Source of the DNA: Bacillota bacterium
Lineage (GTDB): Bacteria; Bacillota; UBA4882; UBA8346
Assembly (NCBI GenBank): GCA_023435565.1
Contig: JAEYRN010000062.1
Coordinates: 62,001-126,000 of the forward strand
Length of the DNA stretch: 64,000 bases
Direction: 5' to 3'
Position 1 is the stretch's first letter. Each line of letters starts with the position of its first letter. The notes under the pieces are model-generated. The model had not been told where the DNA came from. It saw only the letters and a list, made by a program, of their open reading frames with translations, and did not search any database. The translations under genes and the position numbers were made by a program. Positions 1-8,202 of this stretch are shown one piece after another.

Positions 1-2
1 AA

Positions 3-542
3 AAAGCAAGCCTGGATAAGATTTTAAACAACGAAGAAATTAAAGCGATGATTACCGCTCTGGGAACAGGATTTGGCGATGATTTTGACCTAGTAAAATT
101 AAGATATCATAAAATTGTGACTATGACTGATGCCGATGTCGATGGTTCCCACATCAGAACACTGTTGTTGACATTTTTCTACCGTTTTATGAAACCATTA
201 GTGGAAAACGGTAATGTTTTTATAGCCCAACCCCCTTTATACTATATTAAGCAACAAAAAAACGAATACTATGTGTATTCCGATAAGGAATTGGATGAAC
301 TACTACAAAAAATTGGACGTCAAAACATTACTGTTCAGCGGTATAAAGGTTTGGGGGAAATGAATGCCGATCAACTTTGGGAAACTACGATGAATCCTGA
401 AACAAGAACCATTCTTAAAGTTACGCTTGAGGACGCGATTGAGGCTGATCAGACTTTTTCAATGTTAATGGGGGACAAGGTTGAACCGCGAAAGGAATTT
501 ATTCAAACCCATGCTTCTGAAGTGCGAAATTTGGATATATAA
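3..542 (+). CDS. gyrB: DNA gyrase subunit B, C-terminal part (5' truncated by window edge)
   Basis: This is the C-terminal end of the ATPase subunit of DNA gyrase, which with GyrA introduces negative supercoils. The frame is open from the first bases of the window, so the gene starts upstream. The visible part holds the TOPRIM metal-binding segment (TDADVDGSHIRTLLLTF) and the type IIA tail with QRYKGLGEMN and the ending HASEVRNLDI. A ParE assignment cannot be fully excluded from the tail alone, but the ending and the near-origin setting fit GyrB. A convergent cyclase gene ends 15 bp downstream and I see no clear terminator between them. Confidence 0.95.
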   Translation, partial: KASLDKILNNEEIKAMITALGTGFGDDFDLVKLRYHKIVTMTDADVDGSHIRTLLLTFFYRFMKPLVENGNVFIAQPPLYYIKQQKNEYYVYSDKELDELLQKIGRQNITVQRYKGLGEMNADQLWETTMNPETRTILKVTLEDAIEADQTFSMLMGDKVEPRKEFIQTHASEVRNLDI

Positions 543-557
543 TAATTTTCCCATTGT

Positions 558-1568
558 TTAATGAAAATGTTCTCTTTTATATTTGTAAAGTGATTGATCG
601 GCAGTTGTAAATAATGCTTGATAATTACGGGCATCATTTGGGAAAAGAGAGAAACCATAAGATATGGATAGCTTATTCTCGGGAAAACATTCTTCACCGG
701 GAAAAAGGTTTGATTCAATGGACAGGTTAATTTTATTTATTGTGCTTTCTACTATAGTTTGATTAGACTCGGGTACTAATACAATAAATTCGTCACCTGA
801 ATGCCGGACAGCGATATCTTGAGGGCGAATACTTTTATTGATAACCTTTCCAATATTGATCAGGAGATTATCCCCAGCTGAATGCCCCCAATAGTCATTG
901 TAATATTTGAAGTAATTAATATCAATTAGAACCAATCCAAAATTTTTATTTGACTTTATTTCTTTTAAGACTGCAGATTTGAGAAAACGACGGTTGTATA
1001 GTCCCGTTAATTCGTCGTGTGTTAATAAACGTTCTATTTTTCGGTTATAGTGGTTATAAGAGTGATGAAAAGTTCTAATAATAGTTAGACAGGCTCCGGA
1101 ACAAACAATTAATGTAATATTTCGAGCTATAATATAAAAAGTTAATGGGGTTGCGCTAAAAACTAAGGTAAATATAACAAAGAGAGCTGTTATTAGGTAA
1201 TTCCATATACCGATAATTGTTCCAAATTCAGCGCCAAATAAGATAACTGGAATTAATATAATTCCTAGTAAAGGGCTATGAGATGCGCCTGAAATTAATA
1301 TTGTCCCTGCTAAAAAAAGATTCATAATAACCATAATTGCGTAATCCGGAAGCTTAATCCGAATATCCGCCAAAACAGTCTTGGGACGATGATAATCAAC
1401 TAATAATAAAGTAATACCCAAAACAGTTTGAATATAATATACTAAACGTAAATTACGGTTAATCAACCAATAAGAACTGATAATTACTAACAATATAATA
1501 ATTGACCGGATGTTCCGAAAAATGGTTCTTTGTCCAATGGATTTTCCTTTATGAAGATATAGAAGCAT
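558..1568 (-). CDS. Membrane-bound diguanylate cyclase (GGDEF domain)
   Basis: Predicted diguanylate cyclase making cyclic di-GMP. The first half (about residues 15-170) is a series of hydrophobic segments consistent with six or so membrane helices. The second half is a GGDEF domain with TGLYNRRF, the metal-site LIDINYFKYYND stretch, and the signature as SGDEF in place of GGDEF, a variant compatible with activity. The longest frame begins at a GTG at 1577, but the ATG at 1568 is better placed behind GAGGTG. No I-site or extra sensor domain is recognised. The input signal is unknown and probably sensed through the membrane part. A good SigA-type promoter lies upstream on the same strand. Confidence 0.88.
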   Translation of the reverse strand: MLLYLHKGKSIGQRTIFRNIRSIIILLVIISSYWLINRNLRLVYYIQTVLGITLLLVDYHRPKTVLADIRIKLPDYAIMVIMNLFLAGTILISGASHSPLLGIILIPVILFGAEFGTIIGIWNYLITALFVIFTLVFSATPLTFYIIARNITLIVCSGACLTIIRTFHHSYNHYNRKIERLLTHDELTGLYNRRFLKSAVLKEIKSNKNFGLVLIDINYFKYYNDYWGHSAGDNLLINIGKVINKSIRPQDIAVRHSGDEFIVLVPESNQTIVESTINKINLSIESNLFPGEECFPENKLSISYGFSLFPNDARNYQALFTTADQSLYKYKREHFH

Positions 1569-1704
1569 ATAGTTCACCTCGGCTTCTGTTTGATCATCAT
1601 GGAATAAACAGGAGAAAACGAATAATTCTTTAGTGGGAGACTAAAAACCTGTTCTGGGGTTAAAACGGGTATAGAGTAATATTAGATATAGTTTTAATAT
1701 TTAA

Positions 1705-1733
1705 ATTATACCATCACATTAAAAATATGACAA
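1705..1733 (-). promoter_or_regulatory. SigA-type promoter for the diguanylate cyclase gene
   Basis: On the minus strand TTGTCA (1733-1728) is followed by a 17-bp spacer and a perfect TATAAT (1710-1705). Orientation fits the cyclase gene ending at 558. Transcription would start near 1698. Confidence 0.7.
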
Positions 1734-1874
1734 CAAAGAAAAAATAAGCTTTTTTGCATTTTTATTATAATGATAGATTTTTATAGATTTTGAAAATGAC
1801 CCAATTTAATTTCTTAGAATTACAAAAAATATTAAGATTAGGAAAACAGGCCTATTTTTTTTCAAAAACTCACC

Positions 1875-1904
1875 TTGAAACGGATTCATTTTTTATGGTA
1901 AGAT
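1875..1904 (+). promoter_or_regulatory. SigA-type promoter for tadA
   Basis: TTGAAA (1875-1880), an 18-bp spacer and TAAGAT (1899-1904) preceded by TGG, an extended -10. The predicted start near 1911 leaves a leader of only a few bases before the tadA ATG. Confidence 0.55.
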
Positions 1905-1918
1905 AGTGTTGGTGTCAA

Positions 1919-2437
1919 ATGATGAAAGATCTAATTCATCCAGACCGTCAATTCGAGAGGGATCAAGTTTTCATGCGGGAGGCGATTCTGGAAGCCGGTG
2001 AAGCTGCCCGGAAGGGAGAAGTACCCATCGGGGCAGTAATTGTTTTAAATGACCATATTATTGCTAAGGCCCATAATCTACGGGAAACAATCGAAGATCC
2101 GACGGCTCATGCGGAAATTTTGGCGTTACGTGAGGCCGCCAAGGTTATGAAACATTGGAGACTTTTAGGAACAACACTATATACCACTTTAGAACCTTGT
2201 CCAATGTGCGCCGGGGCGATGGTGATGGCAAGAATCAAGCGTTTAGTTTTTGGAGCCTTGGATCCAAAAGCAGGGGCTGCCGGAAGCATAATGAATATTG
2301 TTCAAGATATTCGTCTTAACCACCGCTTGGATGTTACCGGTATGGTCATGGAAAAAGAATGTAGCGAACTGATAAAAGAGTTTTTTAAAGAAAGACGTTA
2401 TAACCAAAATAAGAACAACCCCCGGAGAGATGGCTGA
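1919..2437 (+). CDS. tadA: tRNA(Arg) adenosine-34 deaminase TadA
   Basis: TadA converts A34 to inosine in the anticodon of tRNA-Arg(ACG). The 172-residue protein shows the cytidine/deoxycytidylate deaminase zinc site: HAE (TAHAEILALREA) with the catalytic Glu, and PCPMCAGA with the two Cys ligands. Two ATGs lie at the start (1919 and 1922), preceded by only a weak GGTG. The last 14 bases lie inside the downstream tRNA-Ser gene, so the stop codon falls within the tRNA's D-arm region. This suggests co-transcription and processing of the tRNA from the tadA message. Confidence 0.95.
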   Translation: MMKDLIHPDRQFERDQVFMREAILEAGEAARKGEVPIGAVIVLNDHIIAKAHNLRETIEDPTAHAEILALREAAKVMKHWRLLGTTLYTTLEPCPMCAGAMVMARIKRLVFGALDPKAGAAGSIMNIVQDIRLNHRLDVTGMVMEKECSELIKEFFKERRYNQNKNNPRRDG

Positions 2438-2513
2438 GCGGTTGAAGGCGCCCGCCTCGAAAGCGGGTAGGGATTTACGTCCCTCGCGAGTTCGAATCTC
2501 GCTCTCTCCGCCA
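2424..2513 (+). tRNA. tRNA-Ser (anticodon CGA)
   Basis: Class II tRNA with acceptor stem GGAGAGA/TCTCTCC, discriminator G and encoded CCA. The anticodon stem CCCGC/GCGGG holds loop CTCGAAA, giving anticodon CGA (reads UCG). The long variable arm and the T-arm motif GTTCGAATC are clear. Its first 14 bases overlap the end of tadA. Confidence 0.96.
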
Positions 2514-2594
2514 TTAAATGTCAATAAAAAAAGCTTTATTAGTAATATAATTTCTGTTATAATATTCAAGCAGTATTTATTAAGCCTAGTATTT

Positions 2595-2682
2595 GGAGAG
2601 ATGGCCGAGTGGTCGAAGGCGCACGCCTGGAGCGCGTGTAGGTGTAACAGCCTCTAGGGTTCGAATCCCTATCTCTCCGCCA
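2595..2682 (+). tRNA. tRNA-Ser (anticodon GGA)
   Basis: Class II tRNA with the same acceptor stem as its neighbour (GGAGAGA/TCTCTCC), discriminator G and encoded CCA. The anticodon stem CACGC/GCGTG encloses loop CTGGAGC, anticodon GGA (reads UCC and UCU). A long variable arm and GTTCGAATC are present. This is the expected ligand of the serA T-box at 29.9-30.1 kb, whose specifier reads TCC. Confidence 0.96.
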
Positions 2683-2691
2683 TAATAATTT

Positions 2692-2716
2692 AAACCAGCT
2701 GTTTGGCTGGTTTTTT
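2692..2716 (+). terminator. Intrinsic terminator after the tRNA-Ser pair
   Basis: Perfect 8-bp stem AAACCAGC/GCTGGTTT around a 6-nt loop, running into a T tract. It closes the tadA-tRNA-Ser-tRNA-Ser unit. Confidence 0.85.
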
Positions 2717-2738
2717 ATATTTTTAAACATGCCTTTAT

Positions 2739-2767
2739 TTGATAAGAATAACAAAAGAATGTATTAA
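2739..2767 (+). promoter_or_regulatory. Possible SigA-type promoter for the SUF-like pair
   Basis: TTGATA (2739-2744), a 17-bp spacer and TATTAA (2762-2767) lie just after the tRNA terminator and about 110 bp before the ABC ATPase gene. The -10 is imperfect, so this is tentative. Confidence 0.4.
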
Positions 2768-2877
2768 ATAAAACAGAGATATAAATAGTAAGTTAAAGTT
2801 AATAATACACTGTTACCATCCACAAGGAAAAAATTAAAATAACTCGAATAGATTGAAAATAGTTAGGAGTGGTAATG

Positions 2878-3636
2878 ATGTTAAGTTTAGAAAAAATAAG
2901 TTTAAAACTTGGTCAAGGACGGGAAGAAGCTGATATTTTAAATGAGATTTCATTAAACTTTGAATCAGGAAAATTATATGTAATTACCGGACCAAATGGC
3001 GGAGGCAAGACTTCAATCGCTAAAGTAATTATGGGAATTTATAACCCTTCCTCCGGAAGGATCTTCTATGAAGGAGAAGACATTACTAGTTTGAATATTA
3101 CTGACCGAGGTAAACGGGGTATTAGGTATGCTTTTCAAAATCCGCCTCGTTTTAAAGGAATAGAAATTGAAAGACTCTTAAAGCTTGCAAATCCAGATAT
3201 CAATACCAAAGAACTTCGGTCTACCTTGGTTAGGATCGGGCTTTGCCCTGAGGATTATCTTGAGAGAATGGCAGATAACTCACTTTCGGGAGGGGAAATG
3301 AAACGCCTGGAGGTTGCTTCAGTATTATTAAGCCAAACTAAAGTGGCGATCCTAGATGAACCTGAAGCTGGAGTTGATCTTTGGGGGTTTGAACAATTAT
3401 TAAATCTAATAATCTATTCTCACCGTCAGGCCGAGGAGCGAACCACCATTATCATCTCTCATAGCGAAAGGTTTTTAGAAACAGCAGACGAAATTATTGT
3501 GGTGGCGGGGGGTCAAATTCAAGAACGGGGAAGGATGGAAGAGATCCGGCCATTGATTGATGAAGGGATTCATTGCCGTTGGCGTAAAACATGTTTGGGG
3601 GAGGAAGAAAACATTGCAACTCAATGCTCTAGATAA
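2878..3636 (+). CDS. sufC: SufC-like Fe-S cluster assembly ATPase (SmsC type)
   Basis: Cytosolic ABC-type ATPase that powers Fe-S cluster assembly on a SufB/SufD-like scaffold. Walker A is GPNGGGKTS, the signature is LSGGEMKR and Walker B is VAILDEPEAGVDL with the SufC-type EPEAGVDLWG stretch. The frame opens with GTG at 2869, but AGGAG at 2865-2869 best serves the ATGs at 2875 and 2878. No transmembrane partner, SufS or SufU is adjacent. The next gene is a single short SufB/D homologue, so this looks like the two-gene minimal SUF (SMS) arrangement rather than a full sufCDSUB operon. It could be named smsC. Confidence 0.88.
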   Translation: MLSLEKISLKLGQGREEADILNEISLNFESGKLYVITGPNGGGKTSIAKVIMGIYNPSSGRIFYEGEDITSLNITDRGKRGIRYAFQNPPRFKGIEIERLLKLANPDINTKELRSTLVRIGLCPEDYLERMADNSLSGGEMKRLEVASVLLSQTKVAILDEPEAGVDLWGFEQLLNLIIYSHRQAEERTTIIISHSERFLETADEIIVVAGGQIQERGRMEEIRPLIDEGIHCRWRKTCLGEEENIATQCSR

Positions 3637-4534
3637 AGAGCTATTAAGAGAAATCGCTGATTTACATAGCGTTCCGCAGGGAGCTTTTAACATTCGCAAA
3701 AATGGCGCGGCAATAGGGAGAGAGTCTAAGGCCGGCATTACAATAACTCCTAAAGAAGACCGACCGGGAATCGATGTGATAATAGATCCCGGTACCATTG
3801 ATCAATCAGTTCATATCCCGGTAATTTTAACTATTCCGGATTTACACGATGTAGTCTATAATACTTTTGAAATCGGGGCAAATTCTGATGTTCTAATTGT
3901 AGCAGGGTGTGGTATCCATACCTCTGCTGGAAAGAGCCGCCATGATGGGATTCATGAGTTTTATATTCGAAGAGGGGCCAGAATTCGTTATGTAGAAAAA
4001 CATTATGGTTCAGGAGGAGGTACCGCCGAACGGGTATTAAACCCGGTAACCATCCTCCATTTAGAAGAGGGGGCTATTGCCGAACTGGAAATGGTACAAA
4101 TTAAGGGTATCGACAATACTGATCGAAAAACTGAAGTGTATCAAGAAGCCCAGAGCCGGCTAATAATAAATGAAAGGCTCTTAACACATGAAAATCAAAA
4201 AGCAAATTCTGAAATTACCGTGCATCTTAAAGGCGAGGGAAGCAGTTCAGAGGTATTGACCCGTTCGGTCGGACAAGACCAGTCGGTCCAAATATTTAAA
4301 GCTAGTTTAATCGGATACGGTAAATGTAAAGGTCATTTATCATGTGATTCAATTATTATGGGAGAGGCTGATATTCGTTCACAACCGGAAATATGGGCAA
4401 AAAGCTCCGAAGCGGAGCTTACCCATGAAGCTGCTATTGGGAAACTATCCGGGGAGCAGATTACGAAATTAATGACATTCGGCTTGAGTGAAGAAGAGGC
4501 TGTAAGGACCCTACTGGAGGGTTATTTAAGATAA
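3614..4534 (+). CDS. SufB/SufD-family Fe-S assembly protein (SmsB type)
   Basis: Scaffold partner of the upstream ATPase, predicted to assemble Fe-S clusters on its beta-helix core. The frame could open at ATG 3557, but a strong GGGGGAGGAAG at about 3597-3606 points to TTG 3614 (after LQLNALDK alignment), giving about 307 residues and a short overlap with the ATPase gene. It is much shorter than a typical SufB (about 465 aa) and lacks the long N-terminal region. The core segments GCGIHTSAGKSRHDGIHEF and HEAAIGKLSGEQ near the C-terminus are typical of the family. As the sole SufB/D homologue here it would have to form a homodimer. Confidence 0.85.
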   Translation: MQLNALDKELLREIADLHSVPQGAFNIRKNGAAIGRESKAGITITPKEDRPGIDVIIDPGTIDQSVHIPVILTIPDLHDVVYNTFEIGANSDVLIVAGCGIHTSAGKSRHDGIHEFYIRRGARIRYVEKHYGSGGGTAERVLNPVTILHLEEGAIAELEMVQIKGIDNTDRKTEVYQEAQSRLIINERLLTHENQKANSEITVHLKGEGSSSEVLTRSVGQDQSVQIFKASLIGYGKCKGHLSCDSIIMGEADIRSQPEIWAKSSEAELTHEAAIGKLSGEQITKLMTFGLSEEEAVRTLLEGYLR

Positions 4535-4656
4535 TAAAAGGAAATCCTCTGTCTAGCTTTATAGATCGGAGCATATTTAGAAATTTATATAGTAAATCCC
4601 TATATCAACCGATAATTTAAGAGAATTTTAAAAATTCGCTTAATGAGGAGATTTTG

Positions 4657-6015
4657 ATGGAAGGGTTTAAGAAACTAATTCCCACTCTAGTGGTTCTAGT
4701 TATAACCTTAGGGTGTACTATTGGAATAGTTCAAGGAGCGGTTTCTAACGCAGAAGTCCGGGATTTTACAGTAATCGGTGTATCAGAATCAGGGCCGGAC
4801 CAGGTACAGGTTTATCGGGAGGCAATGGAAAACGGACTACGAAAGGCCTTTGCTCTTGCTCGCAATACCGATCCTAATAAATCACTATTGGCCAATTATG
4901 ACAATGAAAAAGATTTGGTAACTCTTCAGCAAGAAATAGGAGTAGTTGATTTTCGGGTCTTACGTTATTGGACTGAAGATAGTAAATTTCAAATAGAGCT
5001 TAGAGTTTGGTTGGGAGATTCCCGGTCACAACCTCCCCGGGCCGGAAGCTTAAGCCGTCAACCAAGGGTAACTTGGAGTAGGGAAACGGTTGATCGGATC
5101 GACTCAATCTCAAAATACGAACTTTCTTTAGTGGTAAATACGCTTCAATCGTTTGAAATCATTAATCCAAAAAGCGGTAGATTGAAAAGACGGATTAAAA
5201 CGGGTTTCAAACCGCACCAGTCATATAATGACCGTTACTTGGTTAAAAATCTCCAATACTTGAAGGTCTATAGCCTGGAACTAATTAACATCTATAGTTT
5301 TACCGATATCTGGGACCAGCAATTACCGGATTTGATTAAATATTATTTAGTAAATGATACATTGATAGTAGTCGAGCAAAATGGGACTGTGCGTGCATTT
5401 AATTGGGAAGATGGACTTGAGGTGTGGCAGATGCCTGCAATTACTCAAGTTGAAATTGCTTACGGAGGAACAGATCGCACTTTATTGGTTTTCCCAACCG
5501 GAGAACTTTGGGCTGTTAATCGAGGAGGCCAAAAGTTATGGGTCAAAAAGTTTGAAAGCCCTTTGGCAACTGTTCCAATAGTTGACAAAGAAGACATGGT
5601 CTGTTTTTTAAATGATGGTCAGCTTAAAATATTTGATTCAGAGACCGGAAGAAGCGTTGCTTCATGGAAAACCACAATTACCAGTGGCTTCCGTCAAATG
5701 AATCTTAGTATGGGCAAGAATGAAGTCTATTTACTTTATAACGATTCGTCAAACAAAGGGCACTTATATGTCTATCATCGCTGGACGGGTCGTTTATTAT
5801 GGAAAGTCGACTGGGAAGAGGCGGTTATACCTAATCTAATTCAGATTTCCGATGCCGTTATTGTAGGTCTTTCCGGGACTTTCGAAGCTAGAGAGGGTTT
5901 ATTTGGACTGAAAGTATGGGAGGAACGTTCTATTGGTCGGATTACCGGATTATACTATAATGATCCGAATTTGTTAGTGATATCGGGAAATAGAATTTAT
6001 AATTATCAACTGTGA
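4657..6015 (+). CDS. Exported protein with PQQ-like beta-propeller repeats, function unknown
   Basis: I do not recognise a named family for the whole protein. The N-terminus (MEGFKKLIPTLVVLVITLG) is a signal peptide or membrane anchor. A middle region of about residues 35-130 is unassigned. Residues from about 230 to the end show repeated beta-rich units such as NGTVRAFNWEDGLEVWQ, GELWAVNRGGQKLWVKK and GHLYVYHRWTGRLLWKV, the pattern of PQQ-like propeller blades. ATG 4657 is preferred to TTG 4654 because GAGGAG lies 6 bases before it. It probably acts outside the membrane, perhaps in envelope assembly or binding. It stands alone between the SUF pair and the SRP RNA. Confidence 0.7.
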   Translation: MEGFKKLIPTLVVLVITLGCTIGIVQGAVSNAEVRDFTVIGVSESGPDQVQVYREAMENGLRKAFALARNTDPNKSLLANYDNEKDLVTLQQEIGVVDFRVLRYWTEDSKFQIELRVWLGDSRSQPPRAGSLSRQPRVTWSRETVDRIDSISKYELSLVVNTLQSFEIINPKSGRLKRRIKTGFKPHQSYNDRYLVKNLQYLKVYSLELINIYSFTDIWDQQLPDLIKYYLVNDTLIVVEQNGTVRAFNWEDGLEVWQMPAITQVEIAYGGTDRTLLVFPTGELWAVNRGGQKLWVKKFESPLATVPIVDKEDMVCFLNDGQLKIFDSETGRSVASWKTTITSGFRQMNLSMGKNEVYLLYNDSSNKGHLYVYHRWTGRLLWKVDWEEAVIPNLIQISDAVIVGLSGTFEAREGLFGLKVWEERSIGRITGLYYNDPNLLVISGNRIYNYQL

Positions 6016-6090
6016 TTAATCAGTTTAATATAAATCAGGTAATTATGAAACTTGCCCACATAATAATTTTTAGTAACCACAAAATAACTG

Positions 6091-6118
6091 TTGAATCCGT
6101 ATTGTAATATGATAAAAT
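6091..6118 (+). promoter_or_regulatory. Promoter of the SRP RNA gene
   Basis: TTGAAT (6091-6096), a 16-bp spacer and TAAAAT (6113-6118), about 30 bp upstream of the mature RNA. Confidence 0.6.
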
Positions 6119-6148
6119 AGATTTACTTCGTTTTCAAATAAAGTTTAT

Positions 6149-6418
6149 GGTCGTGCTAGATGGGGAGGTAGCGGTGCCCTGTAACTTGCAACCCGCTATA
6201 GCAAGATTTAATCCCTTGTTTGAGGCCGGTTTTCATGAGTCCGGCCGGATTAAGCGGTGTTGATGATTGGGTCTTACGCGACAAAAACTTATAAACCCCG
6301 TCAGGTCCGGAAGGAAGCAGCGGTAAGTAAGATTCTTTGTGTGCCGTGAGGTAGCCTGGTCGGAGCTGGCTGATTCGGAACGTTTGGGGAAACTTGGTCG
6401 AGATAAGGTGCACGGCCA
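6149..6418 (+). ncRNA. ffs: Signal recognition particle RNA, large bacterial (Bacillus scr) type
   Basis: RNA of the signal recognition particle, which with Ffh targets nascent membrane and secreted proteins. The start TCGTGCTAGATGGGGAGGT and the AGCGGTGCCCTGTAAC stretch match the Alu domain of Gram-positive large SRP RNA. The invariant Ffh-binding hairpin GTCAGGTCCGGAAGGAAGC lies at about 6300-6320. The ends GGTCGTGC and GCACGGCC pair to close the molecule. Length (about 270 nt) fits the scr-type RNA, not the short 4.5S type. The reverse-strand frame across this region is a shadow. Confidence 0.95.
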
Positions 6419-6427
6419 TAATTATTG

Positions 6428-6454
6428 GCACTGGTATTTTACCGGTGTTTTTTT
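6428..6454 (+). terminator. Intrinsic terminator of the SRP RNA
   Basis: Stem CACTGG/CCGGTG around a 7-nt A/T-rich loop, followed by seven T residues. Confidence 0.85.
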
Positions 6455-6646
6455 GTATGCCGGGTAAATAAAAATTTAAGTTTGTTAATTTTTTCATTCT
6501 AGAATCCGAATGATAAATAAATATTAACATCGGGAATTGACGTAAAGAATGTTCCAAATAGTTTTTATAAACTCAACCGGGATATCTTGGCAGGAATTAA
6601 AAAAATAACGGCAAATAAGTATACAAAAAAATGAAAGATAATAATA

Positions 6647-7486
6647 ATGAAAATTTTTGCTCCAGCTAAAATTAATCTAGCATTGGATGTAATATCCCGA
6701 AGGCCTGATAGTTACCATCAAGTCGATATGATTATGCAGTCAATTGAATTGGCTGACCAAGTGACCATTGAGCCTTCAGACGGTCTCGAATTATATTGTG
6801 ATATGCCTGGCCTTCCCATAGATGAGCGTAACCTAGCTTGGCGTGCTGCGCGTTTGTTACAGGAAATAAGCGGCGTCAATAAGGGAGTAAAAATTATTAT
6901 TAATAAAAAAATACCTATAGCTGCAGGATTAGCAGGGGGAAGTACTGATGCCGCTGCAGTACTTATCGGATTAAATAAACTTTGGGAACTTGGTTTTTCT
7001 CAACCGGAATTAATGAAATTCGGATTAAAGCTGGGGGCGGATGTACCTTTTTGTATAATGAAAGGAACAGCCCGGGCAAGAGGGATTGGTGAACAATTGA
7101 CACCAATTAACAATTGTTTAAAGAGTAAGGTTTTACTGATAACTCCTAATATTCAAGTGTCTACCTCAATAATCTACCAGAAACTCCAAATTGAAAAAAT
7201 TAAACGTCATCCTCAAATTGTTTCAGTCATCACCGCATTGGAAAATGGGGATTCTAAAAGATTATTTGATCTTTGGGGTAACGTACTTGAAGAAGTAGTT
7301 TTGATTGAAAAGCCTCTTGTTACAGAAGTGAAATCGTACTTTAATAGGTTTGGTATCGACCATTGTTTAATGTCCGGGAGTGGTCCGACAGTATTCACGT
7401 TAGATCCTCCTCAGGAAATAATAGAACCGTTTTTAGCCGAACTACCTTCAGACTGGTTTGGCTGTTTAACTAGGTTTTTAAATTAA
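6647..7486 (+). CDS. ispE: 4-diphosphocytidyl-2-C-methyl-D-erythritol kinase
   Basis: GHMP-family kinase of the non-mevalonate (MEP) isoprenoid pathway; it phosphorylates CDP-methylerythritol. Visible features are the N-terminal FAPAKINLALDV, the ATP loop PIAAGLAGGSTDAAA (about residues 89-103), GADVPFC, and the late motif LMSGSGPTVF. Its 279 residues are normal for the family. The ribosome binding site is poor. It heads the conserved ispE to spoVT gene order known from Bacillus and Clostridia, and is followed 20 bp later by a GntR regulator. Confidence 0.96.
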   Translation: MKIFAPAKINLALDVISRRPDSYHQVDMIMQSIELADQVTIEPSDGLELYCDMPGLPIDERNLAWRAARLLQEISGVNKGVKIIINKKIPIAAGLAGGSTDAAAVLIGLNKLWELGFSQPELMKFGLKLGADVPFCIMKGTARARGIGEQLTPINNCLKSKVLLITPNIQVSTSIIYQKLQIEKIKRHPQIVSVITALENGDSKRLFDLWGNVLEEVVLIEKPLVTEVKSYFNRFGIDHCLMSGSGPTVFTLDPPQEIIEPFLAELPSDWFGCLTRFLN

Positions 7487-7506
7487 TAGAATGGGTGGGA
7501 TAAAGT

Positions 7507-8202
7507 ATGGAACGTCAACCTTTAGTTCCAATACGGCTTGATAACTATAAACCGTTACGGGAATTAGTCTTTGAATCCTTAAGGGAAGCGATTATCTCCG
7601 GTCAACTTCGGGCCGGTGAACGTTTAATGGAAATCCAATTAGCAGAAGAAATGGGGGTCAGTAGGACTCCGGTCCGAGAGGCTATTCGTAAACTTGAATT
7701 AGAAGGGTTAGTAGCGATGATTCCGCGGAAGGGTGCTTATGTCGCCGGTCTTTCATTCAAAGACATTGTTGATGTTTTTGAAATTCGGAGAGCTTTGGAA
7801 GGTTTAGCCGCTGAACTGGCTGCCGAGCGGATCACCGAAGATGAGTTGGAGGAGTTGGAACGGTATTTGGTCAAAATTGCGGAAGATATTGAACATGGTG
7901 ATTTGGAAAAGGTGGTTGCTACCGATACGGACTTTCATAGTATACTTTATCAAGCTAGCCGTAATCAACGATTATCTCAGATAATAAATAATCTTAGAGA
8001 GCAAATTCAGCGTTTTCGGACAACGTCACTTTCATATCCGGGACGTATGAAATCCGCTTTGGAAGAGCACCGTAAAATAGTAGAAGCTATTTCGGCTCGG
8101 GATGGTGAGCTTGCCAGTAAACTGGCGCATGAACATATTGAAAATGCCGAAAATAGCATGATGAGTATGATTCAACAGGATAAGAAATATGGGGGTGGCT
8201 GA
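7507..8202 (+). CDS. GntR-family transcriptional regulator, FadR (FCD) subgroup
   Basis: DNA-binding regulator with an N-terminal winged helix (about residues 15-80; LAEEMGVSRTPVREAIRKLE is the recognition region) and a C-terminal all-helical FCD effector domain. FCD metal or ligand residues are plausible at D..FH (DTDFHSILY) and the late HEHIENAE. The effector is unknown. In this conserved locus Bacillus has purR at the same place, but this protein belongs to a different family. It ends directly before the next gene (TGA then ATG), so the two are surely translated together. Confidence 0.88.
   Translation: MERQPLVPIRLDNYKPLRELVFESLREAIISGQLRAGERLMEIQLAEEMGVSRTPVREAIRKLELEGLVAMIPRKGAYVAGLSFKDIVDVFEIRRALEGLAAELAAERITEDELEELERYLVKIAEDIEHGDLEKVVATDTDFHSILYQASRNQRLSQIINNLREQIQRFRTTSLSYPGRMKSALEEHRKIVEAISARDGELASKLAHEHIENAENSMMSMIQQDKKYGGG

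Larger units (their letters stand above)
1578..1918. other. Divergent intergenic region between cyclase gene and tadA
   Basis: This 341-bp AT-rich gap separates divergently transcribed genes. It holds one promoter-like pair for each side (listed separately). The cyclase transcript would have a leader of about 120-130 nt. I looked for cyclic di-GMP riboswitch conserved segments in that leader and did not find them. Confidence 0.6.

Noticed and set aside
1578..1704. Possible cyclic di-GMP riboswitch in the leader of the diguanylate cyclase
   Set aside because: None of the conserved segments of class I or II aptamers is present on the minus strand.
6156..6557. 133-codon reverse-strand frame
   Set aside because: Antisense of the SRP RNA and its terminator; no ribosome binding site.
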